Part shown: piece by piece, positions 8,870 to 19,600 of the stretch | Layout of the letters: each line of letters opens with the position of its first letter | Position numbering within the stretch: the stretch's first letter is position 1 | DNA from: an uncultured Clostridia bacterium | Lineage (GTDB): Bacteria; Bacillota; Clostridia; TANB77; CAG-508 | Length of the DNA stretch: 61,757 nucleotides | Direction of reading: 5' to 3' | NCBI GenBank assembly: GCA_948891265.1 | Contig: CAQUBD010000009.1 | Coordinates: 1 to 61,757, forward strand | Made by a program: the position numbers and the translations under genes | Notes under the pieces: model-generated | Seen by the model: only the letters and a program-made list of their open reading frames with translations | Database searches by the model: none | What the model was told of the DNA's origin: nothing

Positions 8870-8927
8870 TGTCCCATTGGGGACGTTTCCTTTTGGGACA
8901 TTTTTGTCCCATTGGGGACACATCTTA
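8870..8927 (+). repeat. 58-bp dispersed repeat, copy 1 (TGTCCC/GGGGACA family)
   Basis: Identical over 58 nt to 29655-29712, and found in inverted, interrupted form at 54068-54160. It contains TGTCCCATTGGGGACG, then TTTTGGGACA, then TGTCCCATTGGGGACA, and can form alternative TGTCCC / GGGACA hairpins. It lies directly after a stop codon. Confidence 0.9.
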
Positions 8928-8946
8928 AAAGAAGGGAAGAATAATT

Positions 8947-9576
8947 ATGTTAGCATATGTAAAAGGTACATTAGAAATGAAAATGACAGGATATATAGTT
9001 ATAGATGTAGGTGGATTAGGATATAAAATATTCATGTCAGATTCAGGAATAGAGAAGCTAGGAAATATAGGAGAAATCGTTAAAGTCCATACATATTATA
9101 AAGTAAGAGAAGATGATATAAGTATTTTTGGATTTAATACATTAGAAGAATTAAGAATGTTTGAGCTTTTAATATCTGTAAGTGGAGTAGGAGCAAAAAC
9201 AGCACTAGCAATGCTTGCAGTATGTGAACCAACAGATTTTGCACTAGCAATAATTTCAGAAGATATAAAAGCATTAACACAAATACCAGGAATAGGAGCA
9301 AAATCAGCGCAAAGAATAATATTAGAACTAAAAGACAAAATAAAGAAAGAACAACAAATACAAGAATTAACATCAGCAACGAAGGCAATAAATGGAACAA
9401 AAACAAAATTAGAAGAAAGACTTGAAAGAGAAGAGCAAATTAGTGAAGCTATAGCAGCACTTCAAGTATTAGGATATAACAAAAAAGAAATTGAGAAAGC
9501 ATTTGAAAAATTAGTAACAGAAGAAATGACAACAGAAGAATTGATAAGAAAAGGATTAACAATTTTAGGTAAATAA
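8947..9576 (+). CDS. ruvA: Holliday junction branch migration protein RuvA
   Basis: 209-aa DNA-binding subunit that holds the four-way junction for the RuvB motor. N-terminal OB fold (MLAYVKGTLEMKMTGYIVIDVGGLGYKI), two helix-hairpin-helix motifs (LISVSGVGAKTAL and LTQIPGIGAKSAQRIILELKDK) and a C-terminal UBA-like domain III (EAIAALQVLGYNKKEIEKAF). The length is normal. The usual partner ruvB is not adjacent; instead rarA follows after about 70 bp that contain a hairpin of the GGG..TCCC family. Confidence 0.97.
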   Translation: MLAYVKGTLEMKMTGYIVIDVGGLGYKIFMSDSGIEKLGNIGEIVKVHTYYKVREDDISIFGFNTLEELRMFELLISVSGVGAKTALAMLAVCEPTDFALAIISEDIKALTQIPGIGAKSAQRIILELKDKIKKEQQIQELTSATKAINGTKTKLEERLEREEQISEAIAALQVLGYNKKEIEKAFEKLVTEEMTTEELIRKGLTILGK

Positions 9577-9596
9577 GGGAAGTTAAAATAATTATA

Positions 9597-9636
9597 AAAA
9601 GTTGTCAAAAGAGGGTGTCCCTACTTACAACTTTTG
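9597..9636 (+). repeat. Hairpin of the conserved-loop GGG(N)GTCCC family
   Basis: Outer stem AAAAGTTGT / ACAACTTTT around a loop containing CAAAAGAGGGTGTCCCTACTT. It sits between ruvA and rarA, immediately upstream of the rarA ribosome binding site (GAGGAG). Same loop core as the hairpins at 25.98 and 45.9 kb. Confidence 0.75.
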
Positions 9637-9646
9637 AGGAGAAAAC

Positions 9647-10888
9647 ATGAATAATAATGAACCATTAGCGTATAGAATGAGACCAAAAACACTAGAACAA
9701 TATGTTGGGCAAGAACATGTACTAGGTGAAGGAAAGATCTTATATAGAACAATAAAAGCAGACAGATTATCAAGTATAATACTTTTTGGGCCACCTGGAT
9801 GTGGAAAAACATCACTTGCAAAAGTAATAAGTGAAACAACTCAATATAAATTCTATAAAATAAATGCAGTAACAGCAGGAGTTTCAGACATAAAAAAGGT
9901 AGTTGAAGAGACTAAAAATTTTATGATAAATCCAAAAGGTAAAAGTATATTATTTATAGATGAAATTCACAGATTTAACAAATTACAACAAGATGCATTA
10001 CTTCCATATGTAGAAAGTGGATTAATAATTTTAATAGGAGCGACAACAGAAAATCCATATTTTGAAGTTAATAAAGCTCTAATATCAAGGTCAATGGTAA
10101 TAAAACTAGAACCATTAACAGATGAAAATATCTATAAGGTATTAAAAAATGCAATTGAAAGAAATGATGGATTGGGAGAATACAATATAAAAATAGAAGA
10201 TGAAACATTAAAAAAACTTGCTCTAATATCAAATGGAGATGTAAGAACTGCTTTAAATGGTTTAGAAATAGCAGTACTTACAACAAGTATGGAAAGTGAT
10301 GGTTATATACATATAACAGATGAAGTTATAAAAAATTGTGTGCAAACTAGAAAAGCAATATTTGATAAAAAAGGAGATACACACTATGATAATATAAGTG
10401 CATTCATAAAATCAATGAGAGGCTCAGATCCTGATGCAGTATTATTTTATTTAGCACGTGCGTTAAATGGTGGAGAAGATCCAATGTTTTTGGCAAGAAG
10501 AATTGTAATATGTGCAGCAGAAGATGTTGGGATGGCAAACCCTAATGCGCTAGTAGTAGCCAATTCTGCTATGCAAGCAGTGCATATGGTAGGAATGCCA
10601 GAAGCAAAATTAATATTAGCAGAAGCTGCTGTATATATAGCGGAATCTAAAAAATCAAATGCAACATATTTAGGAATAAATAGAGCTATAGAAGATGTAA
10701 CAAATAAAGATACAGGAACAATTCCTATGCACATAAGGAATGCACCAGTACAAGGTATGGAAGAATTAGGATATGGAGAAGGATATTTATATCCACATGA
10801 CTTTCCAGGACATTGGGTAGAACAACAATATTTGCCAGATAAAATGCTTGGAACAAAATATTATATAAAAGATGAAAATATTGAATAA
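9647..10888 (+). CDS. rarA: Replication-associated recombination protein A (RarA/MgsA AAA+ ATPase)
   Basis: 413-aa cytoplasmic AAA+ ATPase of the clamp-loader clade that acts at stalled replication forks. Near the start, LAYRMRPKTLEQYVGQEHVLGEG is the typical RarA entry. Walker A GPPGCGKTS (about 46-54), Walker B LFIDEIHRF, sensor GATTENPYFEVN and the C-terminal helical tetramerisation domain (LFYLARALNGGEDPMFLARRIVI...EDVGMANP) are all present. The length is normal. GAGGAG ribosome binding site. It probably forms a DNA-repair transcription unit with ruvA. Confidence 0.96.
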   Translation: MNNNEPLAYRMRPKTLEQYVGQEHVLGEGKILYRTIKADRLSSIILFGPPGCGKTSLAKVISETTQYKFYKINAVTAGVSDIKKVVEETKNFMINPKGKSILFIDEIHRFNKLQQDALLPYVESGLIILIGATTENPYFEVNKALISRSMVIKLEPLTDENIYKVLKNAIERNDGLGEYNIKIEDETLKKLALISNGDVRTALNGLEIAVLTTSMESDGYIHITDEVIKNCVQTRKAIFDKKGDTHYDNISAFIKSMRGSDPDAVLFYLARALNGGEDPMFLARRIVICAAEDVGMANPNALVVANSAMQAVHMVGMPEAKLILAEAAVYIAESKKSNATYLGINRAIEDVTNKDTGTIPMHIRNAPVQGMEELGYGEGYLYPHDFPGHWVEQQYLPDKMLGTKYYIKDENIE

Positions 10889-10994
10889 TATTTAACGTTT
10901 AAGTTTAAATATAGAATAAATTGAAACTTAAATAATAATATTATAAAAAGTTAAAAAATTTTCTTGTACTATAAATAAAAATTATAAAAAATGG

Positions 10995-11024
10995 AAAACC
11001 TACTGATATAAAGTAGGTTTTTAT
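10995..11024 (+). terminator. Terminator after rarA
   Basis: Stem AAAACCTACT / AGTAGGTTTT with a 7-nt loop and T tail. The next ATG (11026) follows immediately, so that gene has little room for a normal leader. An imperfect TTTAAGTTT / AAACTTAAA pair also lies at about 10900-10940. Confidence 0.8.
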
Positions 11025-11025
11025 T

Positions 11026-11395
11026 ATGTTAAAAGTATTTAAAAGATATGTAGAACAAATTATTATAGGTTTTTTTGCAGGACTTATAAGTCGGATTTTT
11101 CTCTACAGGAGGAGGACTTATACTAGTACCAGGATTTATGTATTTATTGAAGATAGAATCTCAAAAAGCAAGAGGAACATCCGTATTTTGTATATTACCA
11201 ATGGTAGTAACAAGTAGCTTCTTTTACTATAAAGGGAATCTTATAGACTGGAAAGTTTCTATACTATGTGGTATTGGTGGGGCAATTGGAGGATATATAG
11301 GAGCGAAACTTTTAAAAAAGTTACCAGAAAAAATATTAAAGATTGCATTTACTATATTTTTAATTTATGTATCACTAAAAATGTTACATAAATAA
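11026..11395 (+). CDS. Half-size TauE/SafE transporter, interrupted by CGG (+1 joined)
   Basis: Membrane protein of the sulfite exporter TauE/SafE family, one half (about 122 aa) of the usual eight-helix protein. The 0 frame runs IIIGFFAGLIS and then hits CGG at 11092-11094, after which the sequence is hydrophilic nonsense. Skipping the C gives GLIS-GFFSTGGGLILVPGF, the hallmark GxxxGxxG(I/T)GGG motif of the family, then TM segments to the stop at 11395 (GIGGAIGGYIGAKLLKKLPEK). The partner half is encoded at 11721-12104. The start ATG follows a terminator directly and has no clear ribosome binding site, so the true start is uncertain. The transported anion is unknown. Confidence 0.75.
11092..11094 (+). 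other. Candidate +1 recoding site: in-frame CGG (AGT CGG ATT)
   Basis: Skipping C gives AGT-GGA-TTT-TTC and joins GLIS to GFFSTGGG, matching the TauE family motif. In the 0 frame the reading runs on about 40 codons into nonsense. Confidence 0.75.
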
Positions 11396-11498
11396 AAAAA
11401 AATAGGCTATTCTATAATAAAAGTGACATTTTGTAAAAAAAACACAAAAAATGATGAAAAGAGTATCATAATATATACAAGAAAAAAGGATGGTATGA

Positions 11499-11720
11499 AT
11501 GGATAAGGATTTTTTAGAAAATAGTAAATGGAAAAATAAAAATACACAATATTTATTCGAATTACAAAAATTTTTAGATATAGCAGATAATATTAAGGAT
11601 AAAAATTTAAGAAAGAAGATAATAAGTCAAATGATTAAATGTGATAGATGTTTGACAAATATTGCAGAAGAAATGTTTGAAATATTAAAAAGTAAAGAAT
11701 TTAATAAGGTGGATAAGTAA
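11499..11720 (+). CDS. Small hypothetical protein between the TauE halves
   Basis: 73-aa, Lys-rich helical protein (FLENSKWKNKNTQYLFELQ, KKIISQMIKCDRCLTNIAEEM) with a CDRC pair. I do not recognise the family. The stop is directly followed by the GTG start of the second TauE half (11721), which suggests translational coupling and possibly a regulatory or sensing role for the transporter pair (inference). Weak AAGGATGG-type ribosome binding site. Confidence 0.65.
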   Translation: MDKDFLENSKWKNKNTQYLFELQKFLDIADNIKDKNLRKKIISQMIKCDRCLTNIAEEMFEILKSKEFNKVDK

Positions 11721-12104
11721 GTGAAAGAGATAATTATAGGACTTGTTTCTGGTATTATAAGTGGGACAGGAATGGGCGGAGGAACAATACTAATATTCCT
11801 ATTGACATTTATGTGTGGAATAGAGCAGCATATAGCTCAAGCAGTAAATTTAATATTTTTTATACCAACATCAATTGTAGCTATAATTGTTAATATAAAG
11901 AATAAGAATATAGATTTAAAATTAGCAACGATTATAACAATATTTGGAATATTAGGAGCAATAATAGGTGCCAATATATCAATTCATACAGATGTAAATA
12001 AATTGAGAAAAAGCTTTGGAGTATTTCTAGCAATAATTGCTATTCATGAAATATATACTATAATAAAAATGAATAAAAAACAAAAAAATAGGAAAACTAA
12101 CTAA
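11721..12104 (+). CDS. Half-size TauE/SafE transporter, second partner
   Basis: 127-aa membrane protein starting at GTG. The hallmark motif is visible in GLVSGIISGTGMGGGTILIF, followed by three further hydrophobic segments (LIFFIPTSIVAIIVNI, IITIFGILGAIIGANISI, FGVFLAIIAIHEIYTII) and a basic C-terminus. Only four helices are present, half the usual TauE size. Together with the 122-aa half at 11026-11395 it would make a complete eight-helix unit. Unlike its partner it has no CGG interruption. Its stop lies within a terminator hairpin. Confidence 0.85.
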   Translation: MKEIIIGLVSGIISGTGMGGGTILIFLLTFMCGIEQHIAQAVNLIFFIPTSIVAIIVNIKNKNIDLKLATIITIFGILGAIIGANISIHTDVNKLRKSFGVFLAIIAIHEIYTIIKMNKKQKNRKTN

Positions 12105-12125
12105 AAAATATTAGTTAGTTTTTTT
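12093..12125 (+). terminator. Terminator of the TauE operon
   Basis: Stem AACTAACT / AGTTAGTT followed by TTTTTTT. It overlaps the last codons and stop of the gene. Confidence 0.85.
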
Positions 12126-12223
12126 ACATTATAGTAATAATATGAAACATTAAGATTTTACAATATAAAATTAGAATAGCTTATATAAAAAAACGTCTAG
12201 TAATTAAAGAAAGGATGATATAT

Positions 12224-12364
12224 ATGAAATTTACAAAAGGTTTATTAATAGGAGGATTAATAACAACAGGATTAATAATGATGTACAATGACAAAAATAT
12301 GACCAATAATAAAAAGATGATGAAAAAAGGAAAACAATTTGCGAAAAAAATGGGAATAATATAA
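12224..12364 (+). CDS. Small membrane-anchored basic protein
   Basis: 46-aa open reading frame with a ribosome binding site (AAAGGATG) before the ATG. It has one N-terminal hydrophobic segment (GLLIGGLITTGLIMMY) and a Lys/Met-rich tail (NNKKMMKKGKQFAKKMGII). This resembles the short YtxH-like membrane proteins of Firmicutes, though identity is not certain. A strong terminator follows directly. Confidence 0.6.
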   Translation: MKFTKGLLIGGLITTGLIMMYNDKNMTNNKKMMKKGKQFAKKMGII

Positions 12365-12372
12365 AAAGGTGA

Positions 12373-12408
12373 AAGCTATTAAAAGTGTAAAAATACTTTT
12401 AATAGCTT
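12373..12408. terminator. Strong hairpin, probably bidirectional
   Basis: Perfect 14-bp stem AAGCTATTAAAAGT / ACTTTTAATAGCTT with an 8-nt loop, between the small gene at 12224 (+) and the Cys-rich gene (-). Confidence 0.85.
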
Positions 12409-12437
12409 ATTACATTAGAAGAATGTTTATTTTCTAA

Positions 12438-12902
12438 TTATTTTTCACAGCATTCATCTTTACATTCTTCACATTTATCTTCTTTGTGACAAGGTTTTTC
12501 ACAATCGATAAAACAATCACATTTATCACATTTTTCACCTTTTAGGCATTTACCTTCATGATGACATTTAGCACATACTTTTATTTTTTTAGTAGTATTT
12601 GCCCAAATTTGAATTGCATAATGTCTGTCTGGACAAAGAGGTCCGAATACGAATTCTCCTTCTTTATCTGTGAAAGTATGACCAATAGGTCTTCTTTCTT
12701 CTTTACCACATTCATATACAATTTCAGTTAATTTAACAACAGCATTACAAACTGGCTCTTTAAAACAATTTTTAATAACTCCATAAATAACATCTCTGTT
12801 ATCTTCTGGTAATGTTATATCTAAATCAAATTGTTTTCCACCTGCTATAACACCATCAACATCTAATACTGGACAAAAAGGTTTTTTACAATCCATTTCC
12901 AT
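12438..12902 (-). CDS. Carboxypeptidase-regulatory-like domain protein with Cys-rich tail
   Basis: 154-aa protein. Residues about 25-105 look like a beta-sandwich of the CarboxypepD_reg/SpaA type (VIYGVIKNCFKEPVCNAVV, then HTFTDKEGEFVFGPLCPDRHYAIQI). The last 50 residues are rich in CxxC, CH and acidic/Lys repeats (CAKCHHEGKC, CDKCDCFIDCEKPCHK, CEECKDECCEK) that could bind metal or cross-link by disulfides. No signal peptide is present. Such proteins recur in Clostridia, and a role in spore-coat or envelope crust is only a guess. Ribosome binding site GGAAG precedes the ATG. Confidence 0.7.
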   Translation of the reverse strand: MEMDCKKPFCPVLDVDGVIAGGKQFDLDITLPEDNRDVIYGVIKNCFKEPVCNAVVKLTEIVYECGKEERRPIGHTFTDKEGEFVFGPLCPDRHYAIQIWANTTKKIKVCAKCHHEGKCLKGEKCDKCDCFIDCEKPCHKEDKCEECKDECCEK

Positions 12903-12994
12903 AATATATACTTCCTTTCATTTTATTTGATTTTCTCAAACATAATGCTTGATTAATATATAATATGTAGAAGAAGTCAAAAATTGATAGTTTT

Positions 12995-13023
12995 TTGCAA
13001 TTTTTTACAAAATATGCTATAAT
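12995..13023 (+). promoter_or_regulatory. Sigma-A promoter of the small membrane protein gene
   Basis: TTGCAA (12995-13000), 17 bp, TATAAT (13018-13023), about 70 bp upstream of the ATG at 13093. Confidence 0.7.
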
Positions 13024-13092
13024 ATAAATAAGTTATTAGTATAGAATTTGGTTGGCTAATATAGCAACCTTAAAGAAAAAGGAGAAGACAGT

Positions 13093-13266
13093 ATGAGAAA
13101 AAATATTTTTACAACATTAAAGTGGATTGCAATTATTATGGCTATAGTAACATTCGTTTCTCTGGTTATGGGAAAAGCGATAGTAATGATTGTAGCAGGA
13201 GCGATTTGCTTTGGAGCATTTTGCTTTTACATGGATTTTAAGGAGGAATCCGATGAAGACCGCTGA
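13093..13266 (+). CDS. Small two-helix membrane protein
   Basis: 57-aa protein with a good ribosome binding site (AAAAAGGAGAAGA) and its own promoter and terminator. Two hydrophobic stretches, WIAIIMAIVTFVSLVMG and IVMIVAGAICFGAFCFYMDF, are followed by an acidic end (KEESDEDR). The stop codon lies in the loop of a strong terminator. Family and function are not recognised. Confidence 0.75.
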   Translation: MRKNIFTTLKWIAIIMAIVTFVSLVMGKAIVMIVAGAICFGAFCFYMDFKEESDEDR

Positions 13267-13282
13267 TGCGGTCTTTTTTTTT
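13256..13282 (+). terminator. Terminator of the small membrane protein gene
   Basis: Stem AAGACCGC / GCGGTCTT with a 4-nt loop and a run of T's. It contains the stop codon TGA. Confidence 0.92.
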
Positions 13283-13671
13283 CATTTCATTCCTCGGTTC
13301 AATACGAGTTCTAAAAAGACCCTCTCCAATCACATTCGTCATTTCATTCAAAATGAATATAAATTTATAGAGATTTCCCGTGAACATTTTTCACTTATTT
13401 CAAAAGAATTTATAAACATAAAGGACTACAAATAATTATAAAATAATTATTTGTATACTAGCACTGTAACGAACAAGTTCTAACAGTGCCAGCAATTCGA
13501 TACTTTCTAAATATTATGTATAAAAATTTTTATAGAATAGTAGATAATATAAAAAATGTCGAGTAGTAAGTTTGAATACGAATAAAAAAACGAAAATTAA
13601 AAAATGTATAAATTACCACTCTTTAGCAAACAATAAAACAAAAATTGAAGTTTGCAAGGAGTGGAATTTTT
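13283..13671 (+). other. Gene-poor interval with repeats upstream of the glucan synthase
   Basis: Contains a hairpin GCACTGT / ACAGTGC (13461-13489) and copy 1 of an 88-bp dispersed repeat (13501-13588). A short reading frame runs through 13211-13435 but lacks a ribosome binding site and has different codon use; I do not consider it a gene. AAGGAG at about 13657-13662 is the ribosome binding site for the next gene. Confidence 0.6.
13501..13588 (+). repeat. 88-bp dispersed repeat, copy 1
   Basis: Begins TACTTTCTAAATATTAT, contains AAAAATGTCGA and TAAGTTTGAATA, ends in an A run. Copy 2 at 22947-23034 matches with few differences. Both copies lie just upstream of a gene and just downstream of a palindrome. 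Confidence 0.8.
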
Positions 13672-16600
13672 TTGAAAGAGAATAGAAAACTAAAAATAAC
13701 AGGGACAATGCTAGAAAAAAGTCAGTTAGAAAAACATTTAGAAAAAATAGCATCAAGCCACAATATAATACCAAAATCACAAAAAGACACATATCCAATA
13801 CCACAAATGCTAGATAATTTTAAAACAATAGAGGAAGTATATAATTTATTAAATGAACACTTAAAAATAGGAATAAATATACATCCAGCAGGAGAGTGGC
13901 TACTTGATAATTTCTATATAATAGAAGAAACAGTAAAACAAATTCAAAAAGAGATGCCATTGAGTAAATATATTAATTTTGTAGGAATAGCAAATGGAGA
14001 GTATAAAGGATTTGCAAGAATCTATGTATTAGCATCAGAGATAGTAGCATATACAGACAATAAAATTATAGAAGAAAATTTAGAACATTATTTAGAAAGT
14101 TATCAAAGTAAAAAGACTTTAAGTATGGAAGAAATATGGAATATTTCAATATTTATACAGATAGCAATAATAGAAAATATAACAGAAATATGTGCTAAAA
14201 TATATAGTAGTCAAATTCAAAAATGTAAAGCAGAGAATATAGCAGAAAGATTAATCGAAAATAAGGAAAAATCAGATATTAAAATTAAGAATAATAATAG
14301 AAGAATAGAAAAAGAGATGTTTCAAGATATGAGATATCCTTTTATAGAGTATATGTCATATATTTTAAAAAGATATGGAAAAAAGGCTAATGCATACCTG
14401 AATATATTAGAAGAAGTAATAGAAAAATTAGGAACAACAGTATCAGATGTGATAAAAAAGGAACATTTTGAAATTGCTAATCAGAAAGTATTAATGGGAA
14501 ATAGTATAACAAGTATTAAAGAAATACAAAGAATAAATTTTTTAGAAATATTTGAGAAAATAAATGGAGTAGAAGAAATATTAAAAAAAGATCCAACAGA
14601 AATTTATAGCAAAATGGATTATAAAACAAAAGAATACTATAGAGGGAAAATAAAAGAAATAAGTAAGAAAACAAAGATTTCTGAGATTTATATAGCAAGA
14701 AAAATGTTAGAGCTAGCACAGGAAAATTTTGAAAAAGAAGGAAAATGTAAAGAGTCTCATATAGGGTATTATTTAATAGATAAAGGAATAAATAAACTAT
14801 ATGAAAGATTAGAATATTCATCAAGAAAAGAGGAAACAGAGCAAAATAGAACAAAAATATATATATTGTCGGTTTCGATATTTAGTATAGTATTATCAAT
14901 ATTTTTTAGTTATCTAGTAAATATACAAGTTAGAAATACATTAATAGCTATAATAAGTTTTGTACTATTTATAGTACCGTCAAGTGAGATTATAATTCAA
15001 ATAATTCAATATATTTTAAATAAAATAGTAAAACCTAAATTAATACCTAAAATGGATTTTTCAAATGGATTAGATAAAGAGAATTCATGTATAGTAGTAA
15101 TTCCAACAATATTAAAAAATGAACAAAAAGTAGTTGAAATGATGGAAAATTTAGAAAGGTATTATTTGGCAAATAAATCAGAAAATTTGTATTTTGCTTT
15201 ATTAGGTGACTGTTCTCAAAGTATTATTAAAGAAGAAAAGTTTGATGAAGAAATATGTAAAGAAGGAAGAAAACAAGCTCGAATATTAAATGAAAAATAC
15301 CAGAATAATAAATTTCCTATATTTAACTTTATATATAGAAATAGAGAATGGAATGAAAAGGAGAGTTCTTATTTAGGATGGGAACGAAAAAGAGGATTAT
15401 TAAATCAATTTAATGAATATATTTTGAAAGAAAAAAATCTTTTTAGAGTTAATACCATACAGGAATATTTAGATAATATAAATGCTCAAAATAATGAGCA
15501 AGCAAAGCAAATATTAAAGAGTATAAAATATGTAATAACTCTGGATGCTGATACAGATTTAATATTAAATTCAGCAACAGAATTAGTAGGAGCAATGGCA
15601 CATATTTTAAATAAGCCTAAAATAGATAGAGAAAAAAATATAGTAGTAGAAGGATATGGAATAATGCAACCAAGAGTAGGAATTAATTTAGATATTAGTT
15701 ATAAAACATTATTCACAAAAATATTTGCAGGTGCAGGAGGCATTGATAGTTATACAAATGCAATTTCTGACATATATCAAGATAATTTTAAAGAAGGAAT
15801 TTTTACAGGAAAAGGAATATATGATTTAAAGATATTTTCAAAAGTAATGGAAAATGCTATACCTGAAAATACTGTTTTAAGTCATGATTTATTAGAAGGA
15901 TGTTATTTAAGATGTGGATTAGTTTCAGATGTAATGCTTATGGATGGATACCCAACAAAATATACAAGTTTTGTAAATAGACTTGCAAGATGGATTAGAG
16001 GAGATTGGCAAATAATTAGATGGTTAAGTTTCAAAAGCCCATTAAATTTATTATCGAAATACAAAATATTTGATAATTTAAGAAGAAGTATATTTGAGCT
16101 TTCAATATTAATAGCACTAATTTTTGTAAGTGTAATCAAATTTACCTATAATGTTAATATGTCAGGGATAGCGATATTGCTAGTGTTAATAGTAATAGTA
16201 CCATATATATTGGAATTATTAAGCTATTTAATATCAAAAAGAGAAGGGGAAACAAAACAGAAGACATTCACACCTAAAATATCTGGAGTAAAAGGAATAT
16301 TTTTGAGAGCTATAATTTCTATTCGGATGTATACCAAATAAAGCATATATGTGTCTAAAGTCAATATCAAAGACAATATACAGATTAACGATTTCACATA
16401 GTAACTTACTTGAATGGACAACATCAGAAGAAGCAGAGAAAATGGCAAAAACAGATTTATTATCATACTATAAAAACATGTTAATAAATGTTATATCAGC
16501 GATAATATCAATTATTATATATACACAAGATAAAAGCATATTAGCAATTTTATTAGGAATTTTATGGATTATAACTCCTTTTATAATGTGGTATATAAGT

Positions 16601-19600
16601 AGAGAAACTGTACAAAAGGAAAATATAGAGATACTAGATAGTAAAGAGAAAGATTATATTTTAGAAGTTGGAAAAAATACATGGAAATTTTTTGAAAAAT
16701 ATTTAAACGAAGATAATAATTATTTAATTCCAGATAATTATCAGGAAGGAAGAAAAAATAAGATTGTAAAAAGAACTTCTTCTACAAATATAGGATTATC
16801 AATGTTAGCAGTAATATCTGCATATGATTTAGGATATATTGAATATGAAAAAACAACAAACTTATTAAAAAATATAATTTATACAACTGAAAGTTTGCAG
16901 AAGTGGAATGGACATTTATATAATTGGTATAATACAGAGACAAAAGAACCTTTAATTCCTAGGTATGTTTCTACTGTAGATAGTGGAAATTTTGTTGGGT
17001 ATTTGTATGTTGTAAAAGCATGGCTAACAGAACAGAAGTCGGAAATTGAAAGTTTCACATCTGAAATACAAAATCTAATATCAAGCCTATTACAAATTGT
17101 TGACAAATTAATAGAGAATACAGACTTTTCACATCTATACAATAAACAACAAAGATTATTTTCTATAGGATTTAATATAGAAGAAAATAAATTAACAAAC
17201 TCATATTATGATTTATTAGCATCAGAAGCAAGACAAGCAAGTTTAATTGCAATAGCAAAAAAAGATGTGCCAGCAAAGCATTGGAATTCATTAAGTAGAA
17301 CTTTAACAATGTTAGGAAAATACAAAGGATTAATATCTTGGTCAGGGACAGCATTTGAATATTTGATGCCAAATATTAATATACCAAAATATAAAGGAAG
17401 TTTATTAGATGAATCATGTAAATTTTTAGTTACTAGCCAAATAGAATATGCAAAAAAATTACAGATACCATGGGGGATATCTGAAGCAGCATTTAATTTA
17501 AAAGATTTAAATTCAAACTATCAATATAAGGCATTTGGGATACCATGGCTTGGGCTAAAAAGGGGACTTGCAGATGAAATGGTAGTTGCTCCATATGGAA
17601 GTATTTTAGCAATAACAGATTATCCAAAAGAGGTATATCAAAACATAAAAAGGTTAGAAGAATATGGAATGTATGGAAAATATGGATTTTATGAATCTAT
17701 AGATTTTACACCAGAAAGAGTTAAAGCTGGAGAAAAAGCATGTATTGTAAAAACGTATATGGCACATCATCAGAGTTTAATCTTATTATCTATTAATAAT
17801 TTATTTAATAATAATATATTACAGAAGAGATTTATAAGAAATCCAGAAATAAATGCTGTAAATATATTGTTACAAGAAAGAATGCCTGAAACAGCTATCA
17901 TAACGAAAGAAAATAAAGAGAAGATAGGAAAATTAAAATATGTAGATTATGAAGATTATATTAAAGATACCTATAAAAAAATTGATGAAAGGTTAATTAG
18001 AGGAAATGTAATATCAAATGGATATTATTCTATAGCAATGAATCAAAAAGGAGAAGGAGTAAGTATATATAAGAATAAATTTATAAATAGATTTAAAAAT
18101 ACAAATGACTATCCTCAAGGAATATTTTTTAATATAAAAAATATAAAAACAAAAAAAATATGGAGTTCTAAATATAATAATGGCAAGTATCAAATAAGTT
18201 TTATGCCAGACAAAATAGAACAGGAAATATTAGAAGATAATATAAAAACAAAAATAGAAACAATAGTAGTACCAGATGAACCTGTTGAAATTAGAAAAGT
18301 AACATTAGAAAATTTAGGAAATGAAGAAGAGATAATAGAAATTACTTCACATTTTGAACCTGTACTATCAAGAAAAGAACAAGATTATGCACATCCAGCT
18401 TTTAATAATCTATTTCTAATATTTGACTATGATGAAGAAACAAATAGTATAGTGGTAAGAAGAAAAAAAAGGGGAGAGAATGAAGAAGAATTATATATGT
18501 GTACAACATTATCGACCAATAGTGAGACAATTGGTGATATTGAGTACGAAATTGATGAGGAAAAGTTTGTAGGAAGAGGAAATATAGGAATTCCACAAAT
18601 GGTCAAAAATTCAAATCCACTTTCTAAAAAGATTGGCTTAGTAACAGAATCAGTAGTTGCAATAAAAAAGACAATCAGATTAGAGCCAAAACAAAAAGCA
18701 AGAATCAACTTATTAATATCTGTAGAGGAAACTAAGGAAAGGGCAATTAAAAATATTAAAAAATATAGGATAGAAGAAAATGTGAAAAAAGCATTTGAAT
18801 TATCAAAGGCGAATAATGAAGCTCAAACCAGATATTTAAGAATAAAAGGAAAGCAAATAAGAAATTATCAAAAAATACTATCTTATATGATATTCGACAA
18901 TCCAAGTAAAAAAGCGACTTTAGAAAAGATATCAAAAAGAAAATATGAACAAAGTGAACTTTGGAAATATGGAATTTCTGGAGATATACCAATTATATTA
19001 GTAAAAATAAAAGATTTAAACGAATCATATATAGTAAAAGAAGTTCTAAAAGCATATGAATTTATAAGAACAAAAAACTTTGAAGTAGAACTTGTAATAA
19101 TAGATGAAGAAAAACATAGTTATGAAAATTATGTGAAAGAAGAAATAGAAGGACTGATACTAAACAGCCAATTATCATATTTAAAAAATATAAGAGGAGG
19201 AATTTTTGAAATATCTAAAAGTGAAATAAGCAAAGAAGATTTAGAATTACTACAATTTTTTGCAAGTATAATAATTGATTCAAATAAAGGTGGATTGGAA
19301 AATGCACTTAAAGATTTAGAAGAGGAATATCTTGAAAAATATAAAAGTGTAGGAAATGAAGTAGAAAATACTTCAATAGAAACAGAAAACATGGAAAATT
19401 TAGATATTTTAGAAAATTCAGAAAAGTTGAAATATTATAATGAATATGGAGCATTTTCAGAGGATGGAAAGGAATATTGGATAAAAACAAATAAAGAGAA
19501 TAGATTGCCAACAGTTTGGTCACATATTTTGGCAAATGAGAAGTTTGGAACATTAGTTACAGAAAGTATGGGTGGATATACATGGTATAAAAATAGTAGG

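Noticed and set aside
13211..13435. 74-aa plus-strand reading frame
   Set aside because: Overlaps the small membrane protein gene and its terminator and lacks a ribosome binding site. It contains an in-frame CGG, but +1 there gives no recognisable sequence.
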